Assembly (NCBI GenBank): GCA_964589175.1
Contig: CAZPRY010000021.1
Span: 1-64,000, forward strand
From: CAZPRY01 sp964589175
Lineage (GTDB): Bacteria > Fidelibacterota > UBA2242
DNA length: 64,000 bases
Direction: 5' to 3'
Shown in pieces: positions 1 through 8,034 of the stretch. Numbering within the stretch: position 1 is the first letter of the stretch; every line of letters starts with the position of its first letter. A model generated the notes under the pieces. It saw only the letters and a program-made list of their open reading frames with translations, was not told where the DNA came from and did no database searches. The position numbers were made by a program, and so were the translations under genes.

Positions 1-575
1 TATTCATTTTTACCCTCTAATATACGCCTTGGTACGCATTTGGGGGATGAACCTCATTTATGATCCTATTAAGCGCTTTATTCCCATCTCAAGTCTCCAC
101 AATTCAGCCGGGTCGCGCAGTCGCTGGTTATTATCGCGACCTTAGCCCTGATATTAAAAAGTGTCTCCAGATAGTTCACGGGAAATCCTGTTTGCATTTG
201 ATTTTAATGCAGGATCCGTAATTCGTGATTTACCCGAGTTTTCATTTTCAAATCGTCAAACCTGAGAGATTGCCCGGTTAGGCGAAGAACAGTCCGGGTA
301 GCCGGTCCGGGGGAACGTGCTGCATCTTCGCCCCTTATACATGGTTTCGCGGCGTATGGAATTATGGCCATACTGGTTTTGGCTACGAACCTTTCGAAAA
401 TGTATTTTCAATTTGCCAATAATAAAAGGTGTTTTTTGAAAATTGGATTACCCGGGATTATCGCAATATCCCGACAAATTTGAGATATTGAAGCAGCTTC
501 AGATAACTCGGTTTTTGGGGTTACTGTCAAAGGGTAAATGCAGCGGCAATCGACTTGGAACAATGATATTTTTAC
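1..575. other. Intergenic stretch, nothing recognised
   Basis: No open reading frame of convincing length or family resemblance is visible on either strand, and no tRNA or rRNA was recognised. It contains GC-richer patches around 260-345 that could fold, but I could not assign them to any known RNA. It precedes the promoter of the first xylan gene block. Confidence 0.5.
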
Positions 576-617
576 TTGCTTTTTTTGAATTCATTTTCTA
601 TTATTGAAACGGTTCAA
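576..617 (+). promoter_or_regulatory. Predicted promoter with overlapping LacI-type operator upstream of intracellular GH10
   Basis: A TTGCTT box (576-581) and a TATTAT box (599-604) are separated by exactly 17 bases. The imperfect palindrome TTGAAACGGTTCAA (604-617, centred on CG at 610/611) starts on the last base of the -10 box. Its half-sites match the palindromes near the two LacI genes and the GH115 operon, so repression by one or both LacI proteins is the natural inference. The leader to the first start codon would be about 230 bases, which is long. The boxes are seen; promoter activity is inferred, and FCB bacteria may use other promoter signatures. Confidence 0.5.
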
Positions 618-843
618 TGACTATTAAAAAAATCAAATTTGGCAGCAATATTAAGTGTAATACTCAAAAAACAAGTAGCTCCTGCTCTCCACACTGATAT
701 CAGGAATTTGAAGAGACTGTGATAAACACCTTCAATTTAAAGCAAAATCGTAAAAACAGCGCCGACAGATTTTTTGCAGCGACTCACCCTTTTAAAATGC
801 TGTCCTGGAAGATTGGCCGATTGCCCCTTAATAGAAAAGGTAT

Positions 844-1950
844 ATGAAAACTGTACATAAGATCGAAAACACCCATCTGCCCGCTTTGAAAAAAGTGTTT
901 GGAGATGATTTTATTATTGGAGTGGCCCTCAATCTGGACCAGATATCCGGCAAGGAACCAAACGCCATCGCCCTTGTGGAAAAACACTTTAACAGCATCT
1001 CACCGGAAAATATCCTGAAGTGGGAAGAGGTTCATCCGGAACCGGACCGATATAATTTTGAAGCGGCGGACCGCTATGTGGCTTTGGGTGAAAAAAACAA
1101 AATGTTTATAGTCGGTCACACTCTCGTCTGGTTTCATCAGACGCCGGACTGGGTGTTCCAGGACGAGTCCGGCAAATCCTTGAACCGCGAGGCATTACTC
1201 GAGCGAATGAAGAACCACATCTTCACCGTAATGGGTCGTTACAAAGGCCGAATTCACGGTTGGGACGTGGTTAATGAAGCCGTCATGGCGGACGGTCAGC
1301 TCAGGAAATGTAAATGGCTCGAAATCATCGGTGAAGACTATATCCTCAAAGCCTACGAGTATGCCCGTCAGGCCGATCCCGATGCTCAACTCTATTATAA
1401 CGATTACGATACCGAACATCAGGCCAAACGCGAGAGTATCATCCGGCTGATTCAAGACTTGCAGGCCCAGGGAATCCGGATCGATGGTATCGGAACTCAG
1501 GGACACTGGTTTTTAGATTATCCATCCCTGGATGAGATTGAGAAAACCATCCTGGATCTCTCCAAATTGAAGATTCCTCAAATGATTACCGAACTGGATG
1601 TTGGCGTACTTCCGTTCTATCCGGTCGATTCGAAAATGGTAGATATTTCCACTTTCGATCCCGAAACCAGGAAGAAATACAATCCCTATCCTGATGGTCT
1701 GCCGGATTCTGTCCAAAAAAACCTCGCGGACCGCTATGCCGAGTTATTCGCGGTTTTTCAGAAGTACCGCGACCTGTTCAGCCGCATTACGTTTTGGGCT
1801 GTCCACGACAGCCAATCATGGCGCAACTACCTGCCGGTAAAAGGAAGAATCGACTATCCTATGTTATTCGACCGTCATTGTAATCCCAAGCCGGCTTTCG
1901 ATGCCGTCGTTAAAATTGTTCAAACTGAAAAGTTTAAAACACGGCAATGA
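844..1950 (+). CDS. Intracellular GH10 endo-beta-1,4-xylanase
   Basis: The 368-residue protein is a single GH10 (beta/alpha)8 catalytic domain with no signal peptide, so it should act in the cytoplasm on imported xylo-oligosaccharides. Visible family motifs are GHTLVWFHQTPDWVF (residues 91-105), the acid/base in WDVVNEA (E145) and the nucleophile in ITELDV (E250). Its length matches compact intracellular GH10 enzymes. It opens the + strand block and is followed 49 bases later by a LacI regulator, with the operator-bearing promoter upstream. The start ATG at 844 sits after a weak AGAAAAGG ribosome site. The enzyme class is certain. The cytoplasmic location rests on the missing export signal, and the preferred chain length cannot be read from sequence. 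Confidence 0.93.
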   Translation: MKTVHKIENTHLPALKKVFGDDFIIGVALNLDQISGKEPNAIALVEKHFNSISPENILKWEEVHPEPDRYNFEAADRYVALGEKNKMFIVGHTLVWFHQTPDWVFQDESGKSLNREALLERMKNHIFTVMGRYKGRIHGWDVVNEAVMADGQLRKCKWLEIIGEDYILKAYEYARQADPDAQLYYNDYDTEHQAKRESIIRLIQDLQAQGIRIDGIGTQGHWFLDYPSLDEIEKTILDLSKLKIPQMITELDVGVLPFYPVDSKMVDISTFDPETRKKYNPYPDGLPDSVQKNLADRYAELFAVFQKYRDLFSRITFWAVHDSQSWRNYLPVKGRIDYPMLFDRHCNPKPAFDAVVKIVQTEKFKTRQ

Positions 1951-1952
1951 GA

Positions 1953-1966
1953 GCCAACCGTTTCAA
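1953..1966 (+). promoter_or_regulatory. LacI operator-like half palindrome before the first LacI gene
   Basis: GCCAACCGTTTCAA is centred on CG at 1959/1960 and keeps one perfect half-site (GTTTCAA) of the palindrome seen at 604-617 and elsewhere. It lies 34 bases upstream of the LacI start, a position suited to autoregulation. The left half is degenerate, so confidence is modest. Confidence 0.4.
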
Positions 1967-1999
1967 TATTGCATTTTCTTAACAAGTGCCGAATAAACA

Positions 2000-3031
2000 A
2001 TGAAAAGAATAACGATTGCAGATGTTGCTAAAAAAGCCAGGGTTTCAAAAGGAACCGTATCGGCTGTCATCAATACTAAAAACACCGTCAAGCCAAGCAC
2101 GCGAGAATATATTTTAAAGGCGATGAAAGAATTAAACTTTCGCCCCAAAGGCAACGCGAGGAATTTGAAAAATGGTTTTCAGGATAAAAGTATCGGAATA
2201 ATCATCAAGGATTTGAATTACCCCTTTTATACATCAATCGCTTCAGGTGCCATTGAATATGCAAAGAGCAGAGGGTATTCGGTTATCATTACCTATACAG
2301 ATGATAATCATGAAGCTGAAAAAAAGATTTCTCATCTTTTTTCAGTAAAAGATATCAAAGGCACGATAATGGCCCCGATAGTCGAGGGAACAGTAGAAAT
2401 CGAACACCTGTTTAAATTGAAAATGATTAATTACCCTTTTGTTTTATTGGAGGCCGTCAAAGGAATCCAGGCCAACGTCGTTGCAATCGATAATATAAAA
2501 GCGATTAAAACGGCAGTTAAATTTTTAATAGATACCGGTCATCGAAGAATTATTCATTTTGCCGGCCCCTTGCATTCCTCTCATACCCAGGAACGAATCG
2601 AAGGTTTTCGACACGCATTCAGCGAGAGCACCCTGATCTTTCACAATGATATGATTGTATACGTCGGGTCTCGTTATGAAGAGAGTTATACTAAAACTTT
2701 AGACTATTTTAAAAATAAAAATCGTGAAGATTATCCAACTGCAATTGTATGTTATAATGATCAACAGGCTCTGGCTGTGATGACAGCGCTGAAAGAGTTA
2801 CATATCCATGTACCGAATGACATATCGATTGTAGGCAATGATGACATCGATTATGCCAGGATATATCCGGTTCCTTTAACCACAATACGCGCACCGCAGC
2901 GTGAAATAGGCAGAAGAGCGGCCGAAATATTAATTAGAAACATCGAGTCTTCAACGCTGCTTCCACCTGAACACGTGGTTTTGGATACTGAATTTATTAT
3001 TAGGGAATCAACCAAAGTTCTGAACGCTTGA
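2000..3031 (+). CDS. LacI-family transcriptional regulator (xylose/xylan regulon), copy 1
   Basis: This is a 343-residue LacI/GalR protein. The N-terminal helix-turn-helix ITIADVAKKARVSKGTVSAV (residues 4-23) is followed by a hinge helix and a periplasmic-binding-protein-like sugar-sensing domain with IGIIIKDLNYPFYT and the C-terminal PLTTIRAPQREIGRRAAEIL signature. It is of equal length to the LacI protein at 42273-43304 and by eye about three quarters identical. The recognition helix and hinge are almost unchanged, so the two probably read the same operator. The gene sits between GH10 and xylose isomerase. The likely effector is xylose or a xylo-oligosaccharide, inferred from neighbours only. 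Start ATG at 2000 has only a weak ribosome site. Confidence 0.9.
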   Translation: MKRITIADVAKKARVSKGTVSAVINTKNTVKPSTREYILKAMKELNFRPKGNARNLKNGFQDKSIGIIIKDLNYPFYTSIASGAIEYAKSRGYSVIITYTDDNHEAEKKISHLFSVKDIKGTIMAPIVEGTVEIEHLFKLKMINYPFVLLEAVKGIQANVVAIDNIKAIKTAVKFLIDTGHRRIIHFAGPLHSSHTQERIEGFRHAFSESTLIFHNDMIVYVGSRYEESYTKTLDYFKNKNREDYPTAIVCYNDQQALAVMTALKELHIHVPNDISIVGNDDIDYARIYPVPLTTIRAPQREIGRRAAEILIRNIESSTLLPPEHVVLDTEFIIRESTKVLNA

Positions 3032-3097
3032 CAATTTTTCCCAAATAGACTGACCGAACGGAACGAAAACAAAAAACCAAGAGAAGGAACAACTATA

Positions 3098-4414
3098 ATG
3101 AGTAACTATTTCCCAAAAGTTGAGAAACAAATACAATACGAAGGTAAGGATTCGAAGAATCCTCTGGCCTTTAAATATTACAATAAGAATCAAAAGGTCG
3201 GCAACAAAACGATGGCGGAACATCTCCGTTTTTCGGTTGCATGGTGGCATACATTCATGGGCGACGGTACTGATATGTTCGGCGGTCCTAGTTTTCAAAG
3301 AGACTGGCGAAAAGCATCAGATCCGATGAGTCGCGCAAAAGATACATTAGAGGCAGCGTTCGAATTTTTTCAGAAACTGGGTATCGATTATTATTGTTTT
3401 CATGACCGTGACATCGCTCCTGAAGGTGATAGTTTTTCAGAATCGTGTAAAAATTTAAAAACCATGGTCGAGATGGCCGAGAAGCTGCAAAAAGCGACTG
3501 GTGTGAAATTGTTATGGGGAACGGCAAATCTATTCGGCAATGCCATCTATTCACAGGGCGCGGCAACAAGTCCCAACGCGCATGTAATGGCTACTGCAGC
3601 CGCCCAGGTGAAAAATGCCATCGACGCGACCAAAGAACTTGGCGGAGTCAATTATGTATTCTGGGGCGGACGCGAAGGATACGAGTCGTTAATCAACACC
3701 GACTTGAAAAAAGAGCAGGAGAAAATGGCGCGTTTCCTGCATATGGCTGTGGATTATAAAAAGAAGATTGGTTTCAAAGGCCAATTTCTGATTGAACCCA
3801 AACCCTGTGAACCCACGAAGCATCAATATGACTCCGATGCGGCGACGACATTATATTTCCTGAAAGAATATGATTTGATTGATGATTTCAAATTGAATAT
3901 CGAAGCAAATCATGGGACGCTGGCCGGTAATACCTTTGAACATGAATTGGCGGTTGCTTCCGCAGCAGGCAAATTAGGCAGTGTTGACGCCAACCGCGGT
4001 GATTTGCTGCTGGGATGGGATACCGATCAATTTCCGACTGATATCTATAGCACGACAATGGCGATGATGATCATATTGAATCAGAACGGCCTGGGTACGG
4101 GTGGTTTGAATTTCGATGCAAAGGTACGCCGCAGTTCCGTTGATCCGACAGATCTGTTCTATGCCCATATCGGCGGCATGGATACATTTGCAAAAGGTCT
4201 TCTAATTGCGCATAACATTATCGAAGATAAAGTAGTGAGCAATTTCATCGAGGAAAGATATAGCAGCCACAAGTCGGGAATCGGTGCCCAAATTATGTCA
4301 GGCAAAGTCGGATTGGAAGAAGTGGAAAAATGGGTCCTGAATGAAAAGAAACCGGTTCTACAGAGTGGTCGGCAGGAAATGCTCGAAAACATTATTAATT
4401 TGTATATCTTCTAG
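3098..4414 (+). CDS. xylA: Xylose isomerase (copy 1)
   Basis: The enzyme interconverts D-xylose and D-xylulose in the cytoplasm with divalent metal. The 438-residue length matches the longer class II XylA group. Family signatures are in order: FHDRDIAPEG with the catalytic base H102 and its partner D105, WGTANLF, VFWGGREGYE, the metal/substrate motif EPKPCEPTKHQYD (E233, K235), IEANHGTLAGN (E269, H272), DANRGD and GWDTDQFPTD. A good AAGGAAC ribosome site precedes the ATG. It lies 66 bases after the LacI gene, and the next gene is a PfkB-family kinase rather than xylulokinase. A second, related xylA lies at 50826-52166 beside a true xylulokinase, so the copies may serve different conditions. 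Confidence 0.96.
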   Translation: MSNYFPKVEKQIQYEGKDSKNPLAFKYYNKNQKVGNKTMAEHLRFSVAWWHTFMGDGTDMFGGPSFQRDWRKASDPMSRAKDTLEAAFEFFQKLGIDYYCFHDRDIAPEGDSFSESCKNLKTMVEMAEKLQKATGVKLLWGTANLFGNAIYSQGAATSPNAHVMATAAAQVKNAIDATKELGGVNYVFWGGREGYESLINTDLKKEQEKMARFLHMAVDYKKKIGFKGQFLIEPKPCEPTKHQYDSDAATTLYFLKEYDLIDDFKLNIEANHGTLAGNTFEHELAVASAAGKLGSVDANRGDLLLGWDTDQFPTDIYSTTMAMMIILNQNGLGTGGLNFDAKVRRSSVDPTDLFYAHIGGMDTFAKGLLIAHNIIEDKVVSNFIEERYSSHKSGIGAQIMSGKVGLEEVEKWVLNEKKPVLQSGRQEMLENIINLYIF

Positions 4415-4576
4415 TCGGTTCGCAAACGGAAGCTGAGGATGATGAAACTGCTTTTGCACCGTAAGGCAATCCCTCAGGAAGACGTTCTTGAAAAAGCAAG
4501 AGCGAAACGACCAGTACGCGATAATTTTTTTTACATGAGATAGTACTACGGAATAGTTTAATAAGGAGCGCTGTTT

Positions 4577-5791
4577 GTGAATCAGAAAGATCTTGAAATC
4601 GTAGCTGCCGGGCATACCTGCCTGGATTTGATCCCTACCTTTACAGTTGAGGGAAAAGTTAACGACATGACCGATGTTCTGGTACCCGGAAAGATGATTA
4701 ATATGGGGCCTTGTGTGGTTGTCGGGGGAGGACCCGTGACCAATGCCGGGGTATCTATCCGCCGGCTGGGGGTTAAAACCGAATTAATCGGGAAAATAGG
4801 TAACGATGATTTTGGTAAGCAAATTCTTGGGTGGTATGAAGAACATGAAGGTCATTTTAATGGCATTAAAGTAGTAGACGGTGAGTCCACATCCTATACA
4901 GTGGCGATATGTATTCCCGGTATCGACCGGTTCTATCTGCATCACTGCGGTGCAAATAATACTTTTGGTTATGATGATATGAGTTTTGATCTGGTCGAGC
5001 GTTCAAAGCTAATGCTTTTGGGATACCCGCCATGGATGCAAAAACTGTATGAAAACACCGGTGCCGAACTAACGAAAATCCTCAAGAAAACCAAAGAACT
5101 GGGAACGACTACAGCACTTGATCTATCCATTCCCGATGTGAGTGGATATGGTGATAAAGTTGACTGGCGGGCAATTCTTAAAAACTGGGTCCCGCTCTGC
5201 GATATCATGGTGCCGAGTGCAGAAGAGGTCTTTTATTTTCTATATAAAAATAAATTTCTTGAAAAAAAGGCGAAACTCGGGCCCAAAGAATGTGTACTTG
5301 ATCGCATGACTGTTGAGGAAATATCCACCCTCGGCAGAGATTTAATCGATATGGGTACCTCCATCGCCATGATTAAATGCGGTCACAGGGGCTTGTATAT
5401 TCGGACCGCCGGTCAGGACCAGTTGAAGAAGCTGGGTGCGGCAGGATGTTCCGATCCTGAAAACTGGGCGAATCGTGAGCTTTGGTTCCCTGTCTATCAG
5501 GAAGAAAAATTTGTGGGCGCACTGGGTTCCGGTGACGCGGCAATTGCAGGGTTTCTTTCGGCATTCGTCTGGAATCATTCGATCGAATCCTGCCTGCGAT
5601 ATGCCAATGCGGCCGGCAGCATGAATGTCACCGTTCCCGACGGACTCACCTGGAATAAAGGATTCGAGGATTTGACCAGGAGGATCGAAGCCGGCTGGAA
5701 AACAAAAGAATTGAAAATTGATGCTGATGGTTGGAAATATGAACGCGAATTCTGGGTCGGACCGGATAATAGTGGTAAATGGGAATCATAA
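4577..5791 (+). CDS. PfkB/ribokinase-family carbohydrate kinase
   Basis: The 404-residue protein has the ribokinase fold: an N-terminal glycine pair region GGGPVTNAGVSIRRLG (about residues 50-65) and the C-terminal anion-hole/catalytic motif GALGSGDAAIAGF, in which D320 would be the catalytic base (the usual form is GAGD). It is longer than typical ribokinases (about 310) because of insertions and a roughly 40-residue tail. The start is GTG at 4577 with a clear AAGGAGCG site. Its position directly after xylose isomerase and before glycosidases suggests phosphorylation of a pentose or ketose such as xylulose. That would be non-orthologous to the FGGY xylulokinase at 52185, but the substrate is inference. 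Ribulose, fructose or a nucleoside are alternatives. Confidence 0.8.
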   Translation: MNQKDLEIVAAGHTCLDLIPTFTVEGKVNDMTDVLVPGKMINMGPCVVVGGGPVTNAGVSIRRLGVKTELIGKIGNDDFGKQILGWYEEHEGHFNGIKVVDGESTSYTVAICIPGIDRFYLHHCGANNTFGYDDMSFDLVERSKLMLLGYPPWMQKLYENTGAELTKILKKTKELGTTTALDLSIPDVSGYGDKVDWRAILKNWVPLCDIMVPSAEEVFYFLYKNKFLEKKAKLGPKECVLDRMTVEEISTLGRDLIDMGTSIAMIKCGHRGLYIRTAGQDQLKKLGAAGCSDPENWANRELWFPVYQEEKFVGALGSGDAAIAGFLSAFVWNHSIESCLRYANAAGSMNVTVPDGLTWNKGFEDLTRRIEAGWKTKELKIDADGWKYEREFWVGPDNSGKWES

Positions 5792-5825
5792 ATCAATTAA
5801 TACTATTTCTCAAGGAGATATAAAC

Positions 5826-7643
5826 ATGTCGAAAGAAAGAGATACATTTGTTAATCAGAAACTTGCAAGTATGAGTCTTGGAGAAAAGGTTGGTCAGTGT
5901 TTGACATTTACCTGGCGCGGCACAATGTTGACCCCCAGCGGCATCGAACAGATCACCAGATTGCACTGTGGCGGACTATGCTTGGAGCCTTATGCGCTTG
6001 AGACGAGTAAGAACCTTTACTGGGGTAATTCCCAGATTGATAAAACCTTTAAAAGACCGAAAGACTATTTCACGATTTCAAGTACCTATTTTAACGGTAA
6101 AACATTTGGGATTAGTATAACACCGGAAGAATATACCGAAAGGCTAAATCAGTTACAGAAGATTGCTCTGCAAAGACCGTCGGGAATTCCGCTGCATATG
6201 GTCATTGATTTTGAAGGTGATTTCAAGAATGATTATATGTCCGGCGGCATCCGGCAGTTTCCCGGTCCGATGGGTATGGCAGCGATTGGCGATCCCGAAA
6301 CAACCTATAAGATCGGTGCGGCCATTGCCAGACAATTGACGGCAATTGGTATTACGCAGATGTATTCCCCGGTTTGCGATGTAAATATCAATCCCAAAAA
6401 TCCTGAAATCGGCGTGCGCTCTTTTGGCGATGATCCAAAAGTATGCGCCGAACATGCAGTCGCGCTGATCCAGGGGCTGCAGAATGGCGGCATCGCAGCC
6501 ACGGCCAAACATTATCCCGGAAGAGGAGATTCCGGCACCGACGCGCATGATGTTCTGGAAGTTATCAGCGCCAGCAAAGAGCGCATGCAGCAGGTCGAAC
6601 TGGTGCCTTTTCAGGCGGCGATCAATGGAGGGGTCAAAGCCATCATGACCGGACATTCCATTTACCCGGCGTATGATGATACCTACCCGACGACGCTCTC
6701 CGAAAAAATTCTGACCGGTCTGTTGAGAGGAGAAATGGGTTTCGACGGTGTGATTGTTTCCGACGCGATCGGTATGGCGGCGATTCTTAAAAAATGGCCC
6801 CTTCCGCAAGCCTGCGCCATGGCGATCAAAGCCGGCGTGGATACGATCCTTTTAAAGGCGGATGATGAATCCCGGTCCCAGTGTTTCTTCGGCATTAAAA
6901 TGGCGATTGAAAATGGTGATCTTTCCATGGAGCGCCTCGACGATGCAGTAACCCGTCTTCTGAAGATGAAATACGATCAGGGCTTGTTTAAATCAGCTGG
7001 TGATAAAGATCCGGAAAAGACCAAAGCCATCACCCGAAGCAAGGAACTCGTTGATTTTTGTGCAGATGTTGCTAAAAAAGCGCAGATCATCATGCGCGAC
7101 GATCAGAAAATTCTGCCGTTGACCAAAGACCAGCGCATCCTCGTGATTGAACAGCGGATTCCCTATGAATTTGTCGGCAAAGATCCCTATATGCATACCC
7201 ATATGTTCTGCGAGCAGATGGTCAAGAATTCACAAAATGTGATTCTGGCTGATACGGGATTCTCAGCTTTTGAAGATGAGATTAAGGAATGTCTGGAGCT
7301 GGCGAATCAGGCGGACCTGGTAGTCATGACCAATTACTATGCCCGTATCGTCAAATCAGGCAATAATCAGCTGCTTGTGAAGAAACTGAAAAAAGCCGGG
7401 CATAAGATTGTTGTCGTAACCAACAACCCGTATGTCGAAGGAACGACAAAAGAGGCGGATGCGGTGATCTGCAATTTCAGTGGGACACCCGATTCCATCA
7501 GAGCCTCGGCGGACCTGCTGTTTGGGAAATTCAAGCCTTTGGCTTCCACCAAATTGCCGGTTAAATTGCCTGAGCAGGAAGGAATCCCGGAGAAGAAACT
7601 CAAAGCGCGCAAAAAGCACCCGCTGAATTTGTCATATTGTTAA
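5826..7643 (+). CDS. Glycoside hydrolase family 3, NagZ-like catalytic organisation
   Basis: The 605-residue protein has no signal peptide, so it is probably cytoplasmic. The N-terminal GH3 barrel carries DFEGDF, KHYPGRGDSGTDAH (residues 229-241), the KH(F/Y)PG..GD...D.H loop typical of NagZ-type GH3 with its Asp-His acid/base dyad (D239, H241), and the nucleophile motif VSDAIGM (D313). The C-terminal third (about 390-560) resembles the GH3 alpha/beta sandwich. I set the start at ATG 5826, which has a strong CAAGGAGAT site; the frame stays open upstream to 5718 but that would overlap the kinase gene. The NagZ-type dyad usually marks N-acetylhexosaminidases or phosphorylases, whereas the neighbours argue for xylo-oligosaccharides. 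Substrate is therefore open. Confidence 0.85.
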   Translation: MSKERDTFVNQKLASMSLGEKVGQCLTFTWRGTMLTPSGIEQITRLHCGGLCLEPYALETSKNLYWGNSQIDKTFKRPKDYFTISSTYFNGKTFGISITPEEYTERLNQLQKIALQRPSGIPLHMVIDFEGDFKNDYMSGGIRQFPGPMGMAAIGDPETTYKIGAAIARQLTAIGITQMYSPVCDVNINPKNPEIGVRSFGDDPKVCAEHAVALIQGLQNGGIAATAKHYPGRGDSGTDAHDVLEVISASKERMQQVELVPFQAAINGGVKAIMTGHSIYPAYDDTYPTTLSEKILTGLLRGEMGFDGVIVSDAIGMAAILKKWPLPQACAMAIKAGVDTILLKADDESRSQCFFGIKMAIENGDLSMERLDDAVTRLLKMKYDQGLFKSAGDKDPEKTKAITRSKELVDFCADVAKKAQIIMRDDQKILPLTKDQRILVIEQRIPYEFVGKDPYMHTHMFCEQMVKNSQNVILADTGFSAFEDEIKECLELANQADLVVMTNYYARIVKSGNNQLLVKKLKKAGHKIVVVTNNPYVEGTTKEADAVICNFSGTPDSIRASADLLFGKFKPLASTKLPVKLPEQEGIPEKKLKARKKHPLNLSYC

Positions 7644-7667
7644 TTAGGGATTAATTATGACAATTAA

Positions 7668-7978
7668 GCCACGAAAGCTCTAAGACTCAAAGTATAAAAA
7701 TTATGAACCAATATCTTTCAAGTGAAAAAGAGGAGTCAATAGCCAAAAAAATTGTAGATGCGGTTTATAATGTGCATAAAAATCTGGGATCAGGATTGGT
7801 AGATGAAATGAATCCTGTTTGGGAAGCTCAGATCCTGAGTCATTTGAAATTAACAAACAAGCATATTGGTTTTTTGATCAACTTTAACGTTCCGATAATT
7901 AAAAAAGGCATCAAAAGATTTATAATATAAAAATTCTCCGAAGGAGTCCCTTTGGGAGAGTCTTTGAGTCTTGGTGGC
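7668..7978. repeat. Inverted repeats bracketing the GxxExxY remnant
   Basis: The left arm at 7668-7692 reads gccac + 9 bases + aagactcaaag. The right arm at 7962-7978 is the reverse complement gccac + c + aagactcaaag. The two outer words match exactly (5 and 11 bases). Similar CCAAGACTCAAAG-type arms often flank GxxExxY genes in bacterial genomes (from memory), suggesting the gene and arms travelled as a unit. No target-site duplication was identified. Confidence 0.5.
7703..7930 (+). pseudogene. GxxExxY family protein, internally deleted remnant
   Basis: The 75-residue frame joins the beginning and end of a GxxExxY protein (PD-(D/E)XK-like family, normally about 120-130 residues). Residues 1-33 match the N-terminal helix (IVDAVYNVHKNLGSGL). 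Residues from NPVWEAQILSHLKL to INFNVPIIKKGIKRFI match the C-terminal part. The middle, from within the GxxExxY signature through the ExK catalytic strand, is missing: after GSGLVDEM the text jumps straight to the region that follows the ExK motif. About 50 residues appear lost without breaking the frame, so any peptide made should be catalytically dead. It is A+T-richer than its neighbours, framed by inverted repeats, and interrupts an otherwise functional sugar operon. Confidence 0.7.
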
Positions 7979-8034
7979 ATTTATTTCATTATTTGATATA
8001 GAAAAGGTAAAATACTCAAGAGGAAAAGTGTAGC

